Origin: Thalassarchaeum sp002495735 | Lineage (GTDB): Archaea; Thermoplasmatota; Poseidoniia; Poseidoniales; Thalassarchaeaceae | DNA: 21,653 nucleotides | Reading direction: 5' to 3' | Assembly: GCA_937911265.1 (NCBI GenBank) | Contig: CALDRG010000091.1 | Coordinates: 1-21,653, forward strand | Shown: piece after piece, positions 1-7,132 of the stretch | Layout of the letters: each line of letters opens with the position of its first letter | Numbering within the stretch: position 1 is the first letter of the stretch | Position numbers and translations under genes: made by a program | Notes under the pieces: model-generated | What the model was told of the DNA's origin: nothing | Database searches by the model: none | Seen by the model: the letters and a program-made list of their open reading frames with translations, nothing else

Positions 1-66
1 CAAGGTCAAGGACAAGGTCAAGGCCAAGGTCAAGGCCAAGGTCAAGGCCAAGGTCAAGGCCAAGGT
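1..66 (+). repeat. Tandem hexamer repeat encoding Gln-Gly
   Basis: Eleven consecutive hexamers of the form CAAGGN run from the window edge. From base 13 on, CAAGGT and CAAGGC alternate, giving a nearly perfect 12-bp period. They encode (Gln-Gly)n in frame with the protein above. The array is cut by the window start, so its full length is unknown. Confidence 0.9.
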
Positions 67-984
67 CAAGACGGCCAGCAAGGCCAAGGTCAAGACCAGG
101 GCTCACAATCCGGCCAGGACGGCCAGCAAGGCCAACAGGGCGAGCAAGGTGAGCAAGGTCAGCAACAGGACAACGGTCAAGGACAGCAGCAAAACGGTGG
201 CGATCAAGGCGGCCAGCAAGGCGAGCAAGAGAGCCAGGACCAGAATGGTAACAACCAGAACGGTCAGAACCAGCAGCAGCAGGGCCAAACCCAGGACAAT
301 AACCAGGGTCAACAGGGCAGTCAATCAGACCAGCAGCAAAGTCAACAGCTCGACAACCAGGACCAGAACGGCGAGAACGACAACGACGGCGACGGGATCC
401 CAGATGATCTCGACTTCGACGATGACAACGATGGCATCCCAGACAACCAGGACGCCTTCCCGGAGGACCACGACAACGACGGCATCGACGATGCAGAGGA
501 CGATGATGACGACGGAGACGGCATAGACGACCGCGAGGAAGTCAATGACGGCAATCCGAACACCGACATCTACGACCACGACAACGACGGCGTCGCCGAC
601 AATGTGGACTTCGACATCGACAACGACGGCATCGACAACTGGAACGACGTTGGACCGAACGGCGAGGACTACTCGCGCGATCATGACAACGACGGACTGA
701 ACGACGGTGTCGATCCTGACGATGACAACGATGACATCCTCGACGTTGACGAAATCGACGGCATAGTAGGCGTCTGGCGGTACGACCACGACAACGATGG
801 TCTATCCGACCGTACTGACACCGACGATGACAACGACGGACTCTCCGACTGGTTCGAGCAGAACGACGGCTGGGATATGACTGGTCAATTTGACCACGAC
901 AACGACGGCATCCCCGATTATCTAGACGATGACGACGATGGCGACGGCATCCCAGACGACGAAGAAGACAACGGCATCTTGTGA
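1..984 (+). CDS. Secreted Gln/Gly-rich protein with calcium-binding (thrombospondin type 3-like) repeats, 5'-truncated
   Basis: Reading frame 1 is open from the first base to the TGA at 982-984 (327 residues), so this is the C-terminal part of a longer protein whose start lies outside the window. Residues 1 to about 118 are almost only Gln, Gly, Asn, Asp and Glu, beginning with a run of Gln-Gly dipeptides and including a short stretch of Gly-X-Gln triplets. From about residue 126 to the end it is built of Asp/Asn-rich loops (DxDxDG type) resembling thrombospondin type 3 repeats, which bind calcium in known families. No membrane segment or sorting motif is visible at the C-terminus. A cell-surface or adhesin-like role is likely but inferred. 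The low-complexity part could be misassembled. The frame and composition are clear; the exact function is unknown. Confidence 0.8.
   Translation, partial: QGQGQGQGQGQGQGQGQGQGQGQDGQQGQGQDQGSQSGQDGQQGQQGEQGEQGQQQDNGQGQQQNGGDQGGQQGEQESQDQNGNNQNGQNQQQQGQTQDNNQGQQGSQSDQQQSQQLDNQDQNGENDNDGDGIPDDLDFDDDNDGIPDNQDAFPEDHDNDGIDDAEDDDDDGDGIDDREEVNDGNPNTDIYDHDNDGVADNVDFDIDNDGIDNWNDVGPNGEDYSRDHDNDGLNDGVDPDDDNDDILDVDEIDGIVGVWRYDHDNDGLSDRTDTDDDNDGLSDWFEQNDGWDMTGQFDHDNDGIPDYLDDDDDGDGIPDDEEDNGIL
376..981 (+). repeat. Calcium-loop protein repeats with a 35-36 residue period
   Basis: The motif Asp-His-Asp-Asn-Asp-Gly recurs with its first codon at 466, 574, 679, 784 and 892, i.e. every 105 or 108 bases. Each unit holds a second Asp-rich loop about 10 residues later. 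A less regular leading copy starts near 376. The last unit is cut short by the stop codon. The two-loops-per-unit pattern fits thrombospondin type 3-like calcium-binding repeats. Confidence 0.8.
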
Positions 985-1037
985 TCGCCAAATCTTCGTT
1001 CTGCCAGCCCGCCCGTCGAGATGACAACGCGGAGACA

Positions 1038-1072
1038 GGCTCCCCGGGGGCGTTTCAGTCCCCGGGCGAGCC
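1038..1072. terminator. GC-rich hairpin between convergent genes
   Basis: GGCTC (1038-1042) pairs with GAGCC (1068-1072), and CCCGGGG (1043-1049) pairs with CCCCGGG (1060-1066), leaving one bulged C and a 10-base loop. It lies in the 95-base gap between the end of the repeat protein and the end of FEN1. There is no T-tract on either strand, so a role as terminator is uncertain for an archaeon; it could instead be an mRNA 3' end structure. Confidence 0.35.
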
Positions 1073-1079
1073 GCCCCAA

Positions 1080-2087
1080 TCAGAAATCAAACAACGTTGG
1101 CTGGCTCGAAGAACGCAGCCGCGCCACACCGATCAATCGATCGAGTGCACGTTGCACACGGCGCTCAGAGAAGCCGCGCTCGTCCCGAAGGAAAGTCCAC
1201 AGATCCTCCTCGACCGCGTGGGTCGAATGAGGCAGCGCGTCGGCGGTAGTGGGATGCTCGAGGAACAATGAGCGTATCTCATCAAGCCTCTCTGGCAATT
1301 CGAACTCCTTGGCCTCGGCGACCGCCTCAAGAGTACCGTGCTCGCGGATTAGCTTGAGTCCGGTCTTAGGACCGATGCCCCTGATTCCGGGATGGAAGTC
1401 GGTACCAATCATGATGCCAAGGTCAACCAATTGTTCGTGCGTAATATCGTGTTTGGCTAAGGTGTCGGCCAGCACGATTCTTTCAGCCCGCAGCACGCGC
1501 CCAAACCTCTTCGAGCCGTGCGAGGTGAGGTTGCGTACCATCACTGGCGCTCCGTACAGCAAGGTGTCCCAGTCCTGGCTGGACACCGCACCGACCTCGC
1601 CTCTCGCGCAGCGAACCGCAGCCGCTCCTTCAGCCTCCATCGGCGCTTCTATCCAAGTAACTCCCAGTAACTCAAACAATCGCTTGGTCTCAGCAACCAT
1701 CTCTGGTGTGTATTCAGCAGTCTGCGGTCCGAGCTTCTTCGCCGCGGTCATATCACCGGCCTCGACAGCCGCCTCCCAACGAGAGAAAGCCTTCTGCTTA
1801 CGCTTCTTACGCCCCTTCAGAGTCTCCCGCTTGAGCTCGTGTGGTCGGCCATCGAATACAAACACCGGATCAATACCCTCGGAGAGCATGATGGTTGTAC
1901 GGTCGAGGAACCCCATGAGGTGGGCCACCGGCTTGCCGTTATACGACAGTGGTTTGCCGTCAGGACCGGTAAGACTGGTGATGAACTGGTAGGCGTTGAG
2001 GAAGACGTCCACAGCAACTCGTTGACCAGACAGATCGCTCATCTTAAGCGGCTCGATGACTGCCAAATCACGCAAGTTGCAGCCCAT
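1080..2087 (-). CDS. fen: Flap endonuclease 1 (FEN1/XPG family)
   Basis: Structure-specific nuclease that removes 5' flaps during Okazaki fragment maturation and repair. The 335-residue product has the usual archaeal FEN1 length. Metal-binding acidic residues are visible in the expected order: D27, D79 (FVFDG), E151 and E153 (PMEAEG), D172 and D174 (SSQDWD) and D230 (IGTDFHPG), followed by a helix-hairpin-helix (GIRGIGPKTG). The C-terminus is QPTLFDF, a PCNA-interacting (PIP) box. The ATG at 2087 was chosen because it gives the family's usual Met-Gly N-terminus, whose Gly2 is important in FEN1 enzymes. An in-frame upstream start at 2135 would overlap the divergent gene region and add a non-homologous tail. 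The gene is divergent from the tRNA methyltransferase. Confidence 0.95.
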   Translation of the reverse strand: MGCNLRDLAVIEPLKMSDLSGQRVAVDVFLNAYQFITSLTGPDGKPLSYNGKPVAHLMGFLDRTTIMLSEGIDPVFVFDGRPHELKRETLKGRKKRKQKAFSRWEAAVEAGDMTAAKKLGPQTAEYTPEMVAETKRLFELLGVTWIEAPMEAEGAAAVRCARGEVGAVSSQDWDTLLYGAPVMVRNLTSHGSKRFGRVLRAERIVLADTLAKHDITHEQLVDLGIMIGTDFHPGIRGIGPKTGLKLIREHGTLEAVAEAKEFELPERLDEIRSLFLEHPTTADALPHSTHAVEEDLWTFLRDERGFSERRVQRALDRLIGVARLRSSSQPTLFDF

Positions 2088-2164
2088 TTTCGCTTCCCCC
2101 CTCGCCGTAGTGGTCCACGGTAATGGTCGAGGCATTTAGGGTTGAAGTCCACCGCCGACACTAT

Positions 2165-2170
2165 GGAGGA
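2165..2170 (+). promoter_or_regulatory. Shine-Dalgarno GGAGGA setting the methyltransferase start
   Basis: GGAGGA lies six bases before the ATG at 2177. It favours this ATG over the in-frame upstream start at 2123, which has no such site. Confidence 0.7.
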
Positions 2171-2176
2171 GTGCGT

Positions 2177-3307
2177 ATGCAAGGACTGACTTTGATCGGC
2201 AGCGGATGGCATCCGCACTTGTTCAGGGCTGAAGTCAAGGCGCTCACAGGGCCCCTTGAGGTCATCCATCCACGGGTGGCCTACATCCCTCTCACGGATT
2301 CGTCATTGGCCAAACTGTCACGTGCTGCACTACTCGATGACGTGCTTTGCAATGCTGGACGCTACTGGGTACAGGGCGATGGCTCAGTGGCAGATCTGGC
2401 GCAAAATATTGCCAAGTGGGCACAATCTACCCTGCCTCCGGGCAGTTTTGCGGTCCGCGCACGTAATCTGGGAACTGGAATCAGGGGTTTCTCGTGTGGT
2501 TCAATCGAGCGTGAGGCCGGCGCTCTGGTGAAGAGCGATGCCAATCCTGTCGACCTTGACGCTCCGGAGCACGAAATCTCAGTGGTCTTCGCCGGACCGG
2601 AGGATGGGCCAATACATCGGGACACGGTCGGCTCGAACAGTCCAATCGCCGTCTGGGGGCTCAGAGAAGCCCGTTGGAAGCGAGAGAGCTACACCGGTAG
2701 AGCTCCCTCTGAGAGACCATTCTTCCAACCAGTTTCTCTCGATCCGAGGCAAGCCAGACTTCTGATTTCGCTCGCTCACCGCCAAAGCATCGAATCGATA
2801 ACTGTCGTGGACCCATTCTGCGGAACAGGAGGAATCGCTATCGAGGCTGCATTGCAGGGCATGGAGGCCCTAGCCAGCGATCTCGACCCCCGGATGGTCG
2901 AAGGTACACTGCAAAACCTCGAATGGGCAGGGGTTAGCGCCAGAGCCGAAACTTGTGAGGCGGCTGACATCGCTTCACTGTGGGGTAGCAGGAGTGGATG
3001 CATCTTCGTATTCGACCCGCCCTACGGACGCAGTTCCTGGAAGTCCGGAGATGGTCTCGAGGTGCTATTGAACGCACTTACGGCTGCCCAAGAGATGGAT
3101 CCTCAGGGCGCTGTCTGCACAATGCTTCCGACAGGCCCTGAAGCGCTGAATTCGTTCCCTGAGCAGGACATCGATGTCATGGGTATACCGTGGAGTGAAC
3201 TCGAGGTAATAATCAGAGGGCGCGGGTGGGAACCGGTATTGTTCACACCAGTCAAGGTCCACCGTAGCCTAGCGAGAATGGTCGTCGTCTGCCATCCGGC
3301 GGGTTGA
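2177..3307 (+). CDS. THUMP-domain tRNA (guanine-N2) methyltransferase, Trm-G10/Trm11-like
   Basis: Predicted SAM-dependent methyltransferase acting on guanine 10 of tRNA, a known archaeal activity of this family. In the 376-residue product the N-terminal half (about 1-150) fits a THUMP RNA-binding region. The C-terminal Rossmann methyltransferase begins near residue 180 (RPFFQP) and has the SAM motif DPFCGTGG (212-219), an acidic residue in ASDLDP (233-238) and the catalytic DPPYG motif (280-284), typical for exocyclic-amine methylation. The ATG at 2177 follows a strong Shine-Dalgarno. A tRNA-Arg gene lies 27 bases downstream on the same strand and could be co-transcribed. The family is clear; the exact target position is inferred from family knowledge. 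Confidence 0.88.
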   Translation: MQGLTLIGSGWHPHLFRAEVKALTGPLEVIHPRVAYIPLTDSSLAKLSRAALLDDVLCNAGRYWVQGDGSVADLAQNIAKWAQSTLPPGSFAVRARNLGTGIRGFSCGSIEREAGALVKSDANPVDLDAPEHEISVVFAGPEDGPIHRDTVGSNSPIAVWGLREARWKRESYTGRAPSERPFFQPVSLDPRQARLLISLAHRQSIESITVVDPFCGTGGIAIEAALQGMEALASDLDPRMVEGTLQNLEWAGVSARAETCEAADIASLWGSRSGCIFVFDPPYGRSSWKSGDGLEVLLNALTAAQEMDPQGAVCTMLPTGPEALNSFPEQDIDVMGIPWSELEVIIRGRGWEPVLFTPVKVHRSLARMVVVCHPAG

Positions 3308-3334
3308 AGATGGGGGGGCTTTCGTTAGTGACCC

Positions 3335-3411
3335 GGACCGTTAGGGTAGTCTGGATATCCTTCCGGCTTTCGGAGCCGGGGACGTGGGTTCGAATCCTGC
3401 ACGGTCCGCCA
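3335..3411 (+). tRNA. tRNA-Arg (anticodon TCG), CCA encoded
   Basis: A full cloverleaf can be folded. The acceptor GGACCGT (3335-3341) pairs with ACGGTCC (3401-3407). The D-arm starts at G10 (3344). The anticodon stem CCGGC/GCCGG (3363-3367 and 3375-3379) encloses the loop TTTCGGA, giving anticodon TCG, which reads CGA. The T-arm stem GTGGG/CCTGC encloses the loop TTCGAAT. Discriminator G is at 3408 and an encoded CCA at 3409-3411. The D-stem has a weak fourth pair. The final A directly abuts the stop codon of RibD on the other strand. Confidence 0.93.
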
Positions 3412-4491
3412 CTATCTTTCCCAGCGGCTGATTTCATCGCCATCCACATCGACAACCGATACGCGTCTAAGTTCAGCTGCTGACAACTCGCTCTCGCTGA
3501 ATATAACTCCATCATCCCCTGACAACGTGAACGGAGAGCGGCACAGGTGCGCGGAATCCACCGCTTTGTCTGCTAGGAAACGCCTCCATGTGTCAGCCCC
3601 TCCTTCGACCATCAGTGATTGCACACCACGGTCCCCAAGCATGTCGAGAATCCTCATCACCGAGATTCCCCCATCATCATCCGTTAGGACCACCCTTTCC
3701 ACGTGAGAGGCATCATCTAGATCGCTCGGTTCTGTGCAGTGAATCACAAGAGTGGGTGCTGCGCCATCGCGAAGCAGAGCGCAGTCGCTGGGAATTCTAC
3801 AGTTTGGATCGATAACAACTCTCAGGGGCTGCTCACGTGGTCCGATGTCTGGTCCCCGTACAGTGAGAGATGGGTCGTCCCGAATCACCGTGTTGATACC
3901 AACTAGTATGGCCATAGAACTGGCTCGCAATCCGTGGACCAGTTTGAGCGAGGATTCTGATGAGAAGCGCTCGGCAGGGAGATCCGAATCACCATCTATC
4001 CTGCCGTGCGAGTCGATTGCGGCTTTGAGTAGCACATGTGGCCGCTTGCTTTTGCACCAGTGTATGAACTCGAGCATCTGCTTCTCGCATTCGTCTTGCA
4101 GCAACCCCTCTTCGACCTTGATCCCCTCTGTTCGCAGTGCGACGATCCCTCCGCCGCGAACGGTTGGATTGGGATCGGCGGCTCCGATTACCACGTGGGT
4201 AATTCCAGCCCACAGAAGTGCCTCAGTGCAGGGAGGGGTCCTGCCGAAGTGGTTGCACGGCTCCAGAGTGATATAGGCGGTAGCACCTGTGGTGGAAATG
4301 CCTCGCGCCTCAGCGTCTGCGATTGCCATTTGCTCTGCGTGTAGTCCGCCGATGTGGTCATGCCACCCTTCAGCAATTACGCTCCCATCGCGGACCAGCA
4401 CGCACCCTACCAGTGGGTTGGGCATCACGCGCCCTCTGCCACGCTCCGCCAACTCGAGGGCGCGACGCATGAAAATCTCCTCTCCGTCCAT
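3412..4491 (-). CDS. ribD: Bifunctional riboflavin biosynthesis protein RibD (pyrimidine deaminase/reductase)
   Basis: Catalyses two consecutive riboflavin steps: deamination of the diaminopyrimidine intermediate, then reduction of the ribosyl chain. Counting from the longest start at 4527, the N-terminal deaminase has the zinc motif HAE (63-65), and PCNHFGRTPPC supplies Cys91 and Cys100. The C-terminal reductase starts near residue 165 with KAAIDSHGRI and continues with LRASSMAILVGINTVIRDDP and VEGG. The ATG at 4491 (MDGEEIFM) was chosen because bacterial RibD proteins start at this point; ATG codons at 4527 and 4524 are alternatives, but they leave little room before the divergent lipid kinase. 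A fused deaminase-reductase is the bacterial layout, while most archaea use separate enzymes, so transfer from bacteria is plausible. Confidence 0.93.
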   Translation of the reverse strand: MDGEEIFMRRALELAERGRGRVMPNPLVGCVLVRDGSVIAEGWHDHIGGLHAEQMAIADAEARGISTTGATAYITLEPCNHFGRTPPCTEALLWAGITHVVIGAADPNPTVRGGGIVALRTEGIKVEEGLLQDECEKQMLEFIHWCKSKRPHVLLKAAIDSHGRIDGDSDLPAERFSSESSLKLVHGLRASSMAILVGINTVIRDDPSLTVRGPDIGPREQPLRVVIDPNCRIPSDCALLRDGAAPTLVIHCTEPSDLDDASHVERVVLTDDDGGISVMRILDMLGDRGVQSLMVEGGADTWRRFLADKAVDSAHLCRSPFTLSGDDGVIFSESELSAAELRRVSVVDVDGDEISRWER

Positions 4492-4565
4492 CTGTCCCGG
4501 ACCCGGGAACTGCCCTCTACTCATCATTTCTTGTATTGAGAGAATTCAAGTTGAACCCCCGTTCT

Positions 4566-5588
4566 GTGAGTATCGTGCCGCGTGTAGCCTGTATCCTCAA
4601 CCCCAACGCCCGGGATGGCTTATCTCTCAAGCTGTGGGACGATTTTGAGCAGGCTCTTGCCAACTCCGGATTCGATGTCGACCTGCACCAAACTGAGGCT
4701 CCCGGACATGCGATGGACATCGCTGAAGGCCTATGCGAAGGCGACCACGACCTCGTCGTTGCCGTTGGTGGCGACGGTACTGTTCACGAGGTGGCATCAG
4801 GCCTGCGTGGCTCGAGTAAGGTCATGGGTATTCTTCCCATGGGAACTGGTAACGATTACGCCAGAGCGCATGGCATTCCTGTTCCAAAAGGAAAGAAGTT
4901 CCCAGATCTGCAAGGCGCTGTCGATATCCTAGCCAGTGGAACGAATCGCAGGGTCGGTTCACTAAGGATAGAGGGGCCACCGGCACCCGATCACCCCTCC
5001 AAGGCTGCTCCGATTCCTCGCGCATGTAACGGCGAGCCCGAGACTCCTGGAAATCTAGTCCGCTGGAGTTTTCTCGAGTGCGACGGCGGCGTCACCTCGG
5101 TAATCAATCGAATGAAGGACGAGGGCCAGTTCAAGAGAATCCGAGGAGCTAGGAAGTACGACCTCCTCGGTATCAAGGCAATTATCTCTTGGAAGAAGCA
5201 GACAGGCGAGTACAGGATTGATGGGGGTGAGCCGACCAATGTCGACCTCTCAGGCCTATTCTGTCTGAGCCAGTGTCAGACCTTCGGTGGAGGCTACAAG
5301 GTCGCCCCTGGGGCCAAGCCAACGCAGGGTCACTGCTCACTGGTGATGGCGTGGGGAATGTCAAAAATGCAGATGCTGATGTTAATGGGTCCTGTGAAGA
5401 AGGGGAATCATGTCGGTAAGTGGGGCATCACCATGGAGAATGCCAAGAAATTCGAAATTTCCACCTCTACTGAATCACCTCTGATTATTGGCGTGGACGG
5501 CGAGGCTGTGATTACTACTCCTGCTAATATGCAGTATCACGATGATCAACTGACAGTACGAGGCGCAGCCTCGATTCCCAACGAATGA
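4566..5588 (+). CDS. Diacylglycerol kinase-family lipid kinase
   Basis: Predicted ATP-dependent lipid kinase of the DagK catalytic family (YegS/DgkB/BmrU-like). Motifs in order are an N-terminal ILNPNA loop, the nucleotide-binding VGGDGT and the MGTGNDYAR motif. The C-terminal beta-sandwich half holds the FGGGYKVAP and IGVDGE motifs of the family. The substrate in an archaeon is unknown and may be an ether-lipid diol or polyprenol. The start is uncertain: TTG 4536, TTG 4551, GTG 4566 and GTG 4575 are all in frame, and all precede the conserved core. GTG 4566 leaves space for promoters shared with the divergent ribD. The stop codon lies two bases from the 3' end of the convergent tRNA-Ser. Confidence 0.85.
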   Translation: MSIVPRVACILNPNARDGLSLKLWDDFEQALANSGFDVDLHQTEAPGHAMDIAEGLCEGDHDLVVAVGGDGTVHEVASGLRGSSKVMGILPMGTGNDYARAHGIPVPKGKKFPDLQGAVDILASGTNRRVGSLRIEGPPAPDHPSKAAPIPRACNGEPETPGNLVRWSFLECDGGVTSVINRMKDEGQFKRIRGARKYDLLGIKAIISWKKQTGEYRIDGGEPTNVDLSGLFCLSQCQTFGGGYKVAPGAKPTQGHCSLVMAWGMSKMQMLMLMGPVKKGNHVGKWGITMENAKKFEISTSTESPLIIGVDGEAVITTPANMQYHDDQLTVRGAASIPNE

Positions 5589-5590
5589 AG

Positions 5591-5676
5591 TGGCGCAGAC
5601 GGAGAGATTTGAACTCCCGAGTCACGAGGACACCGGATTTCAAATCCGGCGCTATACCAGGCTAAGCGACGTCTGC
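5591..5676 (-). tRNA. tRNA-Ser (anticodon TGA), CCA encoded
   Basis: Read on the minus strand, the acceptor GCAGACG (5676-5670) pairs with CGTCTGC (5601-5595), followed by discriminator G (5594) and encoded CCA (5593-5591). The anticodon stem CCGGA/TCCGG encloses the loop TTTGAAA, giving anticodon TGA, which reads UCA. A long variable arm marks a class II tRNA, as expected for serine, and the T-loop is TTCAAAT. Length is 86 bases. Confidence 0.93.
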
Positions 5677-5677
5677 A

Positions 5678-5749
5678 GCAGGATTGCGAAACCGTCGGTG
5701 TCCATGAATCCTTTCGGACTCAAAGTCCGTAGGTTCCGGGTCTGCACCA
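5678..5749 (+). pseudogene. Possible tRNA-Leu(CAA)-like remnant
   Basis: The plus strand starts GCAGGATTGC and ends TCTGCACCA, with an anticodon-like hairpin CGGAC/GTCCG (5715-5719 and 5725-5729) whose loop carries CTCAAAG, which would give CAA. CCGTAGGTTC after it resembles the variable arm of archaeal tRNA-Leu. There is no T-arm, the D-region is too long, and the 72-base length is too short for a working class II tRNA. Its right part overlaps the end of coxD on the other strand. It could be a decayed tRNA or chance resemblance. Confidence 0.25.
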
Positions 5750-6079
5750 AGCGGGCAGACCAGTGGTGGCCTCAGGGTGAGTGAGTCCGATGAACAACAC
5801 CATGATGATGATGAAGAAGGCCGGGAACAGGGCGGTCAGAGTCAGTATACCGGAGTCATCCTCTCCCCACAGGTGCATGAAGATGGCTGCTATCATCATG
5901 AACTTAGGAATCGCGATTATGGTAAGTATCCACAGAGTCAGTTGCCTCTCTGTCATATCAAAGCCCTCTGCAGTTGGCCCTAGATTCGCTCCAACAGCTG
6001 CAACTTCAATCAAGGTGAGCAGCATGAGTCCAAAGAAGTTCATCCAGTACACATCCAAACCCCTGATTTTTTTTGACAT
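5720..6079 (-). CDS. coxD: Cytochrome c oxidase subunit IV-like membrane protein
   Basis: Small accessory subunit of a haem-copper oxidase, of the prokaryotic subunit IV family. The 119-residue product has three hydrophobic segments: about residues 13-31, 48-70 and 76-98. The segment containing KFMMIAAIFMHL is typical of the family. It is the last gene of the cox operon, starting nine bases after the coxC stop, with GAGGT about eight bases before its ATG. The extreme C-terminus (after THPEAT) looks unrelated to the family and runs into the tRNA-like sequence. The stop codon sits inside a small hairpin loop. Confidence 0.87.
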   Translation of the reverse strand: MSKKIRGLDVYWMNFFGLMLLTLIEVAAVGANLGPTAEGFDMTERQLTLWILTIIAIPKFMMIAAIFMHLWGEDDSGILTLTALFPAFFIIIMVLFIGLTHPEATTGLPAWCRPGTYGL

Positions 6080-6088
6080 ATGATTACC

Positions 6089-7132
6089 TCAGTATAGATA
6101 GAAGAATGGGAAGACTAGGACCCATACTAGGTCCACGAAGTGCCAGTACAAGCCGAAGTACTCAATGGATACTGCACTCTGTGGGTTGTACGCGCCAGTC
6201 CAAGCCTTGTAAGTAAGGTAGGACAATCCGATGATGCCGCCGAACACGTGCAATCCATGGGTCCCAGTGGTGACATAGAATAGCGATGCACTGACCTGAA
6301 TGTTGGCCACCATGTGTGCTCCGGTCGCCTCATCGATGTAGTGGTGCGCCTGGTAGTGGTCATTGTTGATCAGATAACCCTCGCTGTACAACGAATGTAT
6401 CTCGTGCTCTTGGATGCCGAGGAAGCCGATCTCAGGCACATGGAAGCCGATGAACCACTCAATCATCTTCAGTGACAGGAACAGAGTAGCTAGACACAAA
6501 GTTGCCCCGAGGTAGCGATAAATCCGTTTTCTGCGGACCTCCTCGTCGACACTGCCAACGGGTTTGTGGGCCCAGCGCAGTGCTTGCACTATGGTGAACG
6601 ACGAGATAATCAGAGCGAATGTGTTGATGGCTCCAGGTGCGATGTGCCACCAACTCGACGCGATGAGCTGGCTTGCCGGCTCGAAGCATGTCACTACGAC
6701 CCCTTCGACCCAGTCTCCAGACTCGAATATGGTGTCGCAGCGAGGTATTCCCTGCCGATACCGTATGTAGGTCGTGAACAGCGAACTGAAAATCATCATC
6801 TCAGACATTAGGAAGACCCACACCCCGACCTTACGGATCTGGATGTTCTTGAACGGGACTCCCCGAGCGCGGGGCTCGTACGAACCGTCGAACGACATGT
6901 CTTGGCGCCACCAAACGACGATTGAGGCAGCGATGACCGCTAGGGAGACGAACACCATTGGAAGGTATCTACCGTCGTATTCTCCAAACGTGAACAGGCC
7001 CCCAATCATTAGCAGGAAAAGACCCGCACCTATCGATAGGATGAGCGGAGCGAACGAGTTGTGAGGGGCGCCGTGCCCCCATTCATGCGGGCCCCATGGA
7101 CTCGAGTGGTGATCATCACTACCGTAGCTCAA
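6089..7132 (-). CDS. coxC: Cytochrome c oxidase subunit III
   Basis: Integral membrane subunit that stabilises the oxidase core. The 347-residue product has several membrane helices. Recognisable motifs are VGVWVFLMSEMMIF, the FYVTTGTHGLHVFGG segment and the C-terminal GLYWHFVDLVWVLVFPFFYLY signature, in which the WHFVD stretch is diagnostic. The N-terminus is His-rich. A loop of about 50 residues before FYVTTGTHG adds length compared with many bacterial forms. Translation starts at a TTG (7132-7130) that overlaps the coxA stop by four bases. The perfect AGGAGG at 7145-7140, seven bases upstream, supports this unusual start and translational coupling. Confidence 0.95.
   Translation of the reverse strand: MSYGSDDHHSSPWGPHEWGHGAPHNSFAPLILSIGAGLFLLMIGGLFTFGEYDGRYLPMVFVSLAVIAASIVVWWRQDMSFDGSYEPRARGVPFKNIQIRKVGVWVFLMSEMMIFSSLFTTYIRYRQGIPRCDTIFESGDWVEGVVVTCFEPASQLIASSWWHIAPGAINTFALIISSFTIVQALRWAHKPVGSVDEEVRRKRIYRYLGATLCLATLFLSLKMIEWFIGFHVPEIGFLGIQEHEIHSLYSEGYLINNDHYQAHHYIDEATGAHMVANIQVSASLFYVTTGTHGLHVFGGIIGLSYLTYKAWTGAYNPQSAVSIEYFGLYWHFVDLVWVLVFPFFYLY

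Noticed and set aside
103..324. Minus-strand ORF with a very hydrophobic Leu/Val-rich product
   Set aside because: It is the reverse complement of the Gln/Gly repeat region, which automatically reads as Leu/Thr/Val. It lies opposite the real open frame.
325..1027. Minus-strand ORFs rich in Val/Asp or Arg/Cys
   Set aside because: They mirror the Asp-rich calcium repeats on the plus strand and have no independent signal.
2088..2135. Longer FEN1 N-terminus
   Set aside because: It adds residues with no family match and overlaps the divergent gene's region; FEN1 proteins start at Met-Gly.
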